DNA of 36,707 nucleotides from Catenulispora sp. (lineage in GTDB: Bacteria > Actinomycetota > Actinomycetes > Streptomycetales > Catenulisporaceae): the NCBI GenBank assembly GCA_013361685.1, contig JABFXP010000861.1, positions 1-36,707 on the forward strand, written 5' to 3'. Below the pieces are notes generated by a model. That model saw only the letters and a list, made by a program, of their open reading frames with translations. It was not told the DNA's origin and ran no database searches. Every line of letters starts with the position of its first letter. The first letter of the stretch is position 1. Of this stretch, positions 31,306 to 36,707 are shown piece by piece. The translations under genes and the position numbers were made by a program.

Positions 31306-32331
31306 TCAGTTCGAGGGTTCGGTGCCGGTTCGGCTGGAGACGGCGAATTCCGCGGCCCAGTTGTGGAGGCCGTCCTCGGCGGGAGCAGGCGTGCGCAGCG
31401 GATCGGCCGATCGAGCTGATGTGGGGGCTGTGACACCTGAGACACCGGCGTCGATCGCCTTCGACTCGGCCGTGGGCTCCGGCGCGGTGGTCTGCCATGG
31501 TTCCGGCTCGGGCTCGGGCGCGTCTGTCTTCTCGACGTACTCCGCCAGATCGCTCTGCTCATCGGCCGGCTGGACCTGCTGGATCTGCCCCACCTGGTGG
31601 ATCTGCTCGGCCTGCTCGACGTCGTGCTCCACCGCCGCCGGTGGCCGCCGGTGCTCCAGCCCCGCGACACGCTCCATCAGCTCACACGCCAGCCGGACCT
31701 CGTCCCCACTGAACATGCGCGCGATCGCCAGCCCGAGCAGCACCACCGCGTCGCCCTCGACCTCCACCGGCCACCACGCACCGCGCGGCCCGACATCGTT
31801 TCCATCGTGGGGGGCATCGCCGCTAACCAGATCCGCAGGGCGCACCATCTGTGCCTGGCGCGTGAGGAGCTCACGCAGCAGCCCTGCCGCACCGCTCGAG
31901 CCGCCGCCGACCACGATCGGCCCCGGCGCCCGCGAGGCGTTGACGAAAACCACTGACTCCTGGAAGTGCCCGATCACCAGTACCGAATCCGGGACGGTCT
32001 GCGACACCACCGGACCACCGACACCGACCTCGTCCCGCTCCGCGATCCACACCCGCGCGTCGTGTCCCACCCGCCACGGCGCCTCGGGCTCCGGCACCGC
32101 GGACGCGCCCCCGGCCCAGCGCAGCGTGACCGTACGCGGCCCGACCGAGGCGACGAACGGCCAAGACACAGCCTCGCGCCGCTCGACCAGCGCGAACGCA
32201 TCCACCGCCGCGTAGACCGTACCCGGATCGCCAAGCAGCAGTTCAAGGGTGGTGGGGGCCCCGCTGCGCCGCTGCCCGCGCCGTGAACCTCGCATGCTCC
32301 GTTGTACGCGCCCCGCGGCGGAATCGTTCAC
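31306..32331 (-). CDS. T7SS-linked accessory protein of unknown function
   Basis: A 341-residue protein with no signal peptide or membrane helix. The first ~190 residues are a mixed alpha/beta domain (VYAAVDAFALVERRE, VTLRWAGG, APWRVGHDARVWIAERDE, DSVLVIGHFQESVVFVNAS, IVVGGGSSGAAGLLRELL). It reminds me of the conserved N-terminal or central segment of large LysM/BTAD-type actinobacterial proteins, where a W-x3-G and a strand-GGxxxA-helix recur; this is tentative. The second half is Gln/Glu/Pro-rich and probably disordered (HQVGQIQQVQ, PEPEPEPW). The start GTG 32331 has GAAG five bases upstream; ATG 32295 is an alternative. It precedes the EccC-type gene by 75 bases in the same direction and is probably co-transcribed with it. 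Confidence 0.6.
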   Translation of the reverse strand: MNDSAAGRVQRSMRGSRRGQRRSGAPTTLELLLGDPGTVYAAVDAFALVERREAVSWPFVASVGPRTVTLRWAGGASAVPEPEAPWRVGHDARVWIAERDEVGVGGPVVSQTVPDSVLVIGHFQESVVFVNASRAPGPIVVGGGSSGAAGLLRELLTRQAQMVRPADLVSGDAPHDGNDVGPRGAWWPVEVEGDAVVLLGLAIARMFSGDEVRLACELMERVAGLEHRRPPAAVEHDVEQAEQIHQVGQIQQVQPADEQSDLAEYVEKTDAPEPEPEPWQTTAPEPTAESKAIDAGVSGVTAPTSARSADPLRTPAPAEDGLHNWAAEFAVSSRTGTEPSN

Positions 32332-32348
32332 GAGGACTTCGGTTGTGT

Positions 32349-32364
32349 AAAGCTCCTAAGCTTT
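32349..32364. promoter_or_regulatory. Short inverted repeat in a divergent promoter region
   Basis: AAAGCT (32349-32354) and AGCTTT (32359-32364) flank CCTA in the 134-base gap between the leftward accessory gene and the rightward secreted-protein gene. The segment is AT-richer than its surroundings. It may be an operator for one or both promoters. Confidence 0.35.
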
Positions 32365-32465
32365 CCCAAAGGTTCGTCGGCAGTCGCCCGGAAGTCGGAC
32401 CGGTTTCCTTCTCATCAAGGCCGCACGAGACACGCGCGGCCGCGACCCTCGGAGGGAACTCGAAC

Positions 32466-33143
32466 ATGACCCACATGCACTTGCGCCGCAAGGTGGCCGC
32501 AGTGGCCATCGGCGCCGTCGCGCTGGCGTCAACCGCCGGCGCGGCCGCCGCGGCCGACTCCGGCGCCACCCCGACCGGCAAGGGCACCGCGACGACGCAG
32601 GCGGCCGTGAAGCAGGGCCCGGACGCCAAGGGCAAGCCGAAGCCGGACCCGAAGACCGACCAGGAGATCGCCGCGGTCGCCAAGGACCTCGGCGTCACCG
32701 TCGACCAGCTCAACGACGCGCTGCGCGCCACCAAGGAGTGGTTCGGCACCACCGGCACCGAGCCGACGCCGGAGACCGTCGCGGCGCACGTCGGCTCGAT
32801 TCTGCACGTCCCGGCCGCCAGGGTCCTGGCCTCCTTCAAGGCGCACGGCCTGTTCGACGACAAGTCCGGGGACAAGAAGCCCGGCGGCAAGGACCGAGGC
32901 GGAAACTCCGCCAACCTCGACAAGGCGGCCAAGGACCTCGGCGTGACCCGCGCCGCCCTGGAGAACGCCCTGACCCAGACGAAGATGTGGATCGGAAGCA
33001 CCGGAGCTCAGCCGACACCGGAGCTGATCGCCGCCCACGTCGCCTCAATCCTGGGCAAGAACGCCGACCAGGTCCTCAAGATCCTGGAGGCCGACGGGAT
33101 CCTGGACCCCGCGCCGCCGGCCAAGCCCAAGGCGCAGGCCTGA
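32466..33143 (+). CDS. Secreted protein with two helical repeats
   Basis: A 225-residue exported protein. A signal peptide (HLRRK, then hydrophobic VAAVAIGAVALAS, Ala-rich cut near AAAAADSG) is followed by a Lys/Pro/Gly-rich spacer. Two related helical repeats of about 60 residues follow, starting near residues 65 and 150. Each has A-KDLGVT-x3-L-AL, a TK-W-G-TG block, PTPE--AAHV-SIL and an L---GI/LFD end. A Lys/Asp/Gly-rich hinge joins them and the C terminus is Pro/Lys-rich. ATG 32466 has GGAGGG nine bases upstream. I do not recognise a named family; a wall-associated binding or sensing partner is possible. It lies just before an OmpR-type two-component system, whose regulator or stimulus may involve it. 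Confidence 0.75.
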   Translation: MTHMHLRRKVAAVAIGAVALASTAGAAAAADSGATPTGKGTATTQAAVKQGPDAKGKPKPDPKTDQEIAAVAKDLGVTVDQLNDALRATKEWFGTTGTEPTPETVAAHVGSILHVPAARVLASFKAHGLFDDKSGDKKPGGKDRGGNSANLDKAAKDLGVTRAALENALTQTKMWIGSTGAQPTPELIAAHVASILGKNADQVLKILEADGILDPAPPAKPKAQA

Positions 33144-33147
33144 GGCG

Positions 33148-33157
33148 CGGACGTCCG
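33148..33157. promoter_or_regulatory. Ten-base palindrome after the secreted-protein gene
   Basis: CGGACGTCCG is perfectly self-complementary and begins five bases after the stop at 33143. With no loop it is a poor terminator but a possible operator for the two-component genes that begin at 33232. Confidence 0.3.
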
Positions 33158-33216
33158 TGGTGACTGAGTTCGCGAACCCGCTCGGAGTCGCCAGCCCTCT
33201 CAGTGTTTTCAGCGGC

Positions 33217-33222
33217 TATTAA
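33217..33222 (+). promoter_or_regulatory. Candidate -10 box of the two-component operon
   Basis: TATTAA stands nine bases before the GTG at 33232 in a short AT-rich island. A transcript starting seven bases downstream would begin almost at the start codon, so this mRNA may be leaderless. No good -35 box is seen 16-18 bases upstream. Confidence 0.35.
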
Positions 33223-33231
33223 GCAGGCGCC

Positions 33232-33921
33232 GTGGTACTCACCGGCATACGCATCCTCGTAGTGGACGACGACCCCGCGGTCCGGCGCTCGCTCGAGCAC
33301 GCCCTACGCCGTGACGGCTACGACGTGACCGTCGCGGCCGACGGTACGGCGGCACTGGCTGAGCACGAACGAACCAGCCCGGATGCCCTGGTGCTCGACG
33401 TGATGATGCCCGAACCCAATGGTCTGGAGATCTGCCGCGCGCTGCGCGACGCCGGCGACGACACGCCGATCCTGCTGCTCACCGCCCGCGACCTGGTCAC
33501 CGACCGGGTCGCGGGCCTGGACGCCGGGGCCGACGACTACCTGGTCAAGCCCTTCGCCCTGGAGGAGCTTCGAGCCCGGGTGCGGGCTCTGCTGCGCCGT
33601 GCGGGGGCCGGAGCAGCAGAGATCCTGCGGTTCGCCGGCGTCGAGTTCGACGCCGCGGCATGCCGGGTCACCCGAGACGGGCGGCCGGTCCCGCTGACCC
33701 GCACGGAGCTTGCCCTCATGGAACTATTCCTGCGCAACCCGCGCAGGGTTCTGTCTCGCACCCAGATCTTCGAGGCTGTGTGGGGGTACGACTCCGGCCC
33801 GGAGCCCAAGGCGCTGTGGGTCACCATCAGCTACCTGCGGGGCAAGCTGGAGGCCGGGGGTGCGTCGCGACTGATCCAGACCGTGCGGGGCCTGGGCTAC
33901 GTGTTGAGGGAGGACCCGTGA
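33232..33921 (+). CDS. OmpR-family response regulator
   Basis: A 229-residue two-domain regulator. The receiver (about 1-120) has the acidic pair VDDDP, phosphoacceptor D56 in LVLDVMMPE, the switch Thr in LLLTARD and K106 in DYLVKPF. The C-terminal winged-helix DNA-binding domain (about 130-229) shows LTRTELALMELFLRNP, VLSRTQIFEAVWG and the wing VRGLGYVLR. It resembles mycobacterial MprA/PrrA-type regulators. The start GTG 33232 has only a weak AGG four bases upstream and a -10-like TATTAA close by, so initiation may be leaderless. Its stop overlaps the start of the histidine kinase gene by three bases, making them one coupled unit. Confidence 0.93.
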   Translation: MVLTGIRILVVDDDPAVRRSLEHALRRDGYDVTVAADGTAALAEHERTSPDALVLDVMMPEPNGLEICRALRDAGDDTPILLLTARDLVTDRVAGLDAGADDYLVKPFALEELRARVRALLRRAGAGAAEILRFAGVEFDAAACRVTRDGRPVPLTRTELALMELFLRNPRRVLSRTQIFEAVWGYDSGPEPKALWVTISYLRGKLEAGGASRLIQTVRGLGYVLREDP

Positions 33922-35372
33922 ATCTGCGCACGCGCGTGGCACTGGCCGGCGGCGCGGTCGTGATCGCGGCGCTGACGCTCGTCGGAGCCGTGGAGTACCC
34001 GGCAGTCGACTGGGAGCTGCGCGGGCAGCTGGACGCGTCCCTGGCCACGATGGTGAAGCAGGCCCCTGCCACGTTCCACGAATACCAGCAGAAGCTCATC
34101 ATGGCCGGGAAGCAGGGGCCGGACCCGCTGCAGGGGAACGGCTGGGTCGTCACCCTCGGGTCGGGGAGCATCCAGATCGTCACCGATCCGCTGCCGGTAT
34201 CGGGCGAGGAAGCACCGGATCCGAAGCCGGAGTCCGGCATGAACCCCGACGACGCGAAGCGCGCGGCTGGCAAGGAGTTCGGGGACCTCACTCCCCGGGA
34301 CGTGGACGTCGCGAGCGGAGCCACGAGCCCTTACTACGGTGACGTGCTGTTCCAAGGCGAGCGCTACCGCACCTACACCGCGCAGATGCCGGGAATGGCG
34401 AACACCGTCGTCCGCGCCGCGAAGCCCGAGTCCGACTCGGCATCCACCATGCGGCGCCTGCTGTGGCTGCTCATCTGCCTCACCCCCACGGCCGGCCTGG
34501 TCGCCATCGTGTCCGCCCGGCTGCTGGCCGGCCGGGTCCTGCGGCCGGTCGGCGTGCTGACCTCGGCAGTCGAGCGCATCACCGAGACCGGCGACTTCAC
34601 CACCCCGGGCACACTGCGCCAGCCGGCCCGCGGCCGCGACGAGGTCGGCCGCCTGGGCCGGGCCTTCGCCGCCATGACCGAGGCTCTGGACGGCTCGGTC
34701 GGCGCCCAGCGACGCCTGGTCGCCGACGCCTCGCACGAGCTGCGCACTCCGCTGACGTCGCTGACGACCAACCTGGAGCTGCTCAACGAAAACCCGGCCG
34801 ACCCGGCCTCCCCGGCGCTGCTCGCCGACGCACTGGAGCAGGCGCGGGAGCTGAAGGTGCTGATCAACGACCTCGTGGACCTGGCGCGCTTCGGCGAGGC
34901 CGCGGCCCGGACCGAGCCGGTGCGGCTGGACCTGGTCGCCGAGCAGGTCGCCGAGGGCCGCGGCGTCCCGGCCCGCACCGAGCCGGCGGTCCTTTGCGGC
35001 GACCCGGACGCCGTGGAGCGCGCGGTCGCCAACCTCGTGGACAACGCGGTGAAGTTCAGCGGGATGCGCGGCGTCGCGGTCACGGTCCTCACCCGGGGAC
35101 ACCAGGGCGTGCTCGAGGTCCGCGACCAAGGGCCGGGCATCCCGCCCGCAGACCTGCCGTACATCTTCGACCGCTTTCACCGCTCCTCCGCCGCCCGTGC
35201 GCTGCCGGGCTCCGGGCTCGGGCTGGCGATCGTCAAGCAGATCGCGGACGCACACGGCGGCCGAGTCGAGGCGGTGCCGGTCGAGACCGGGGCGCTGCTG
35301 CGGTTGACGCTGCCGCTGTCGATCGCCGTGCCGGAGCCTTGTGACGGTCAGAAGCTCAGCTACGAGGGTTGA
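33918..35372 (+). CDS. Sensor histidine kinase
   Basis: A 484-residue membrane kinase. It comprises TM1 (about residues 6-28), an extracytoplasmic sensor part of about 140 residues that is acidic and Pro-rich in the middle, TM2 (RRLLWLLICLTPTAGLVAIV), and a HAMP region (RVLRPVGVLTSAVERI). The HisKA box ASHELRTPLTSL has H273 as phosphoacceptor. The HATPase domain has N box NLVDNAVKFS, G1 DQGPGIP and G2 GSGLGLAI. GTG 33918 follows GGAGG by five bases and overlaps the regulator's TGA. It should phosphorylate the adjacent OmpR-type regulator. The sensor region is not a recognised domain; with a secreted repeat protein encoded next door, a cell-envelope signal is plausible. Confidence 0.92.
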   Translation: MNLRTRVALAGGAVVIAALTLVGAVEYPAVDWELRGQLDASLATMVKQAPATFHEYQQKLIMAGKQGPDPLQGNGWVVTLGSGSIQIVTDPLPVSGEEAPDPKPESGMNPDDAKRAAGKEFGDLTPRDVDVASGATSPYYGDVLFQGERYRTYTAQMPGMANTVVRAAKPESDSASTMRRLLWLLICLTPTAGLVAIVSARLLAGRVLRPVGVLTSAVERITETGDFTTPGTLRQPARGRDEVGRLGRAFAAMTEALDGSVGAQRRLVADASHELRTPLTSLTTNLELLNENPADPASPALLADALEQARELKVLINDLVDLARFGEAAARTEPVRLDLVAEQVAEGRGVPARTEPAVLCGDPDAVERAVANLVDNAVKFSGMRGVAVTVLTRGHQGVLEVRDQGPGIPPADLPYIFDRFHRSSAARALPGSGLGLAIVKQIADAHGGRVEAVPVETGALLRLTLPLSIAVPEPCDGQKLSYEG

Positions 35373-35389
35373 TCTGGGTCTTTATGCGG

Positions 35390-35411
35390 GCCACGAGTCA
35401 CTGACCGTGGC
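35390..35411. terminator. Hairpin after the two-component operon
   Basis: GCCACG (35390-35395) pairs with CGTGGC (35406-35411) around a 10-base loop, 17 bases after the histidine kinase stop. It lies within the 59-base gap before the TPR gene and may be a terminator or an operator for that gene. Confidence 0.4.
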
Positions 35412-35431
35412 TATCGTTATGGTTCCCGATC

Positions 35432-36707
35432 GTGGATGCTGAGGAACTCGACCGCAGGGCCAGGACGTACGACGGCTGGCTGCGTCCAGAGATCGTGACG
35501 GTCCTGCTGGACGCCGGCTACCTCGATGAGCTGCACCGACAAGCTGAGGCCGGCGATTGGTACTGCGCGCGCAGGCTGGCGCGAATACATGCCGAGCAGG
35601 GGCGTCTTGATGAGGCACTCGAGCTGCTCGACGAGTACGTGCGGGTAGGTTGGTGGACCGCTGTTGATGTGGCCGCTGCGATTTTGGACGAGTCTGGCCG
35701 GGGCGGCGAAGCGACCGCCCTCGTTCGGCCGTTCGCCGAGGCTGGCAATAGGGTGGCGTTGCATCGGTTGATCGGTCTGCTTAGCCGCCAAGGACGTCTG
35801 GACGAGGCGTTCGTTGTGGCTCGAACGCATTCGGACGACTGGTTTCTGATCTCAGCGCTGGTCGATGTGGGCGGTGACGCGGGGCGGGCCGACGAGCTCG
35901 TCGCGATACTGCGCGCCCGTATCGGGCCGGACCCGTGGCAGGCTGACGTCTTAATGGTCGGGCAGCTTGCCAGGATTCTGGAACGTCAGGGGTTCGCCGA
36001 CGACGCTGTTGAGCTTCTCCGCTTCTACGCCAACCCCGCGGGCATGGTCCAGGTCAACCACGTCGAGCAGCTTGCTGACCTGCTCGTGCGCCACGGTCGT
36101 CTGGACCAACTGCAAGAAGTCATCGCACGGCCCGGCGGCGAGCACGCGGCCGAACGCCTCGCCGAGTTCCTGGCCGAACGCGGCCAGATCGAAGATGCCC
36201 TCGACACGCTGCGACCTTTCATCGCGACTGGTGATCCGAACCGGGCCTGGCAGGCTGCGGAGATACTGGAACGTGCTGGTCGCGTCGACGAGGCGATCGA
36301 CGTGCTCCGTCCCTTCCCCACATCCATGACGGGTGACACCGACTGGATGATCAACCGTCTGGCCGAGCTTCTCGTCACGCAGGGACGCCCAGAAGAAGCC
36401 TTGTCGATCATCGACAGTCTTGCCGCCCCAGAACAGGGTCCATGGTTCGAGGTCGCACGCATCCGGTTCTGGATCTTGGCTCACAGCGGCCGCGTCGATC
36501 AGGCCATCGCTGAACTGCGTGTCCATCACGAAGCCGACACCTGGTACGGGGAGCAGGAACTCGCCACGTTGCTCGCCGACTCTGGCCGGCTCGAGGATGC
36601 TGTCGCGCTGCTTCAGGCCTCGTCGCATGCGAGGCACCATGGCATCCTGCTTCAGAAGTTGCTCATCCGACAGGGCAGGGTCGCAGAAGCCATTGCCGCC
36701 GCTCGCG
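35432..36707 (+). CDS. TPR-type repeat protein (3' end outside the window)
   Basis: An open frame of 425 codons continues past the right edge. It is built of about a dozen helical-pair repeats of 30-37 residues, with recurring motifs such as LA-IHAEQGRLDEAL, LI-LLSRQGRLDEAF, LAEFLAERGQIEDAL, LAELLVTQGRPEEAL and LATLLADSGRLEDAV. This pattern is of the tetratricopeptide type and suggests a protein-binding scaffold. There is no signal peptide or enzyme domain so far. GTG 35432 is the first start in frame after a TGA at 35402; no Shine-Dalgarno site is visible, so translation may be leaderless. By eye it uses many more T- and A-ending codons (GCT, GTT, CTT, CAA) than neighbouring genes, a hint of separate origin or weaker selection. 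Confidence 0.75.
   Translation, partial: MDAEELDRRARTYDGWLRPEIVTVLLDAGYLDELHRQAEAGDWYCARRLARIHAEQGRLDEALELLDEYVRVGWWTAVDVAAAILDESGRGGEATALVRPFAEAGNRVALHRLIGLLSRQGRLDEAFVVARTHSDDWFLISALVDVGGDAGRADELVAILRARIGPDPWQADVLMVGQLARILERQGFADDAVELLRFYANPAGMVQVNHVEQLADLLVRHGRLDQLQEVIARPGGEHAAERLAEFLAERGQIEDALDTLRPFIATGDPNRAWQAAEILERAGRVDEAIDVLRPFPTSMTGDTDWMINRLAELLVTQGRPEEALSIIDSLAAPEQGPWFEVARIRFWILAHSGRVDQAIAELRVHHEADTWYGEQELATLLADSGRLEDAVALLQASSHARHHGILLQKLLIRQGRVAEAIAAAR

Noticed and set aside
29245-31419. 724-codon rightward frame opposite the EccC-type gene
   Set aside because: Shadow frame; the minus strand carries complete FtsK, FHA and membrane features.

Overview
The window looks like chromosomal DNA of a high-GC, mycelial-type actinomycete. 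Coding strands are GC-rich in third positions, GTG starts are common, Shine-Dalgarno sites are purine-rich, and the families (ECF sigma factor, FHA/FtsK secretion ATPase, WXG100-like proteins, ricin-lectin and SGNH exoproteins) are typical of that group. The genus cannot be fixed from the sequence. I saw no rRNA, tRNA, CRISPR array, insertion sequence or phage gene.

Left arm (1-12.4 kb): ordinary accessory and exoprotein genes. These are a possible 3' end of an upstream gene, an EthD/DUF2255 pair, a YsnE-like GNAT acetyltransferase, a membrane-anchored XRE-type protein, two tandem secreted proteins (a glycosidase and an unknown protein) that end in the same 146-residue domain, and an SGNH hydrolase with a duplicated N-terminal module. 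A TetR regulator follows, divergent from two quinone-oxidoreductase-like genes and separated from them by two operator-like repeats. Last comes a membrane-anchored ricin-B lectin protein with an unusual tandem-repeat leader.

Centre (12.4-32.3 kb): a type VII secretion-like island built around a divergent promoter region at about 22.4-22.7 kb. Leftward run an EccA-like AAA ATPase fused to a right-handed beta-helix and a 2682-residue giant protein with a T7SS-substrate N terminus. Rightward run an ECF sigma factor with a four-cysteine tail, a 302-residue WXG100-like protein with a Thr-rich tail, a 107-residue WXG100-like protein, and a fusion of a Ser/Thr kinase to a phosphodiester-glycosidase (NAGPA-like) domain. 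Converging on the kinase gene are a 1489-residue EccC/EssC-type ATPase (ubiquitin-like + FHA + three FtsK domains) and a 341-residue accessory protein. EccB, EccD, EccE and a mycosin are absent from the window. I infer that the sigma factor, kinase and both ATPases serve export of the WXG-like proteins and the giant protein.

Right arm (32.4-36.7 kb): a small secreted protein with two helical repeats, an OmpR-type two-component system with overlapping genes, and a TPR-type gene that runs off the window end. That gene has visibly more A/T-ending codons than its neighbours.

The most unusual element is the cytoplasmic-looking kinase-glycosidase fusion inside the secretion island. The four-cysteine sigma factor with no neighbouring anti-sigma gene and the beta-helix/AAA fusion come next.
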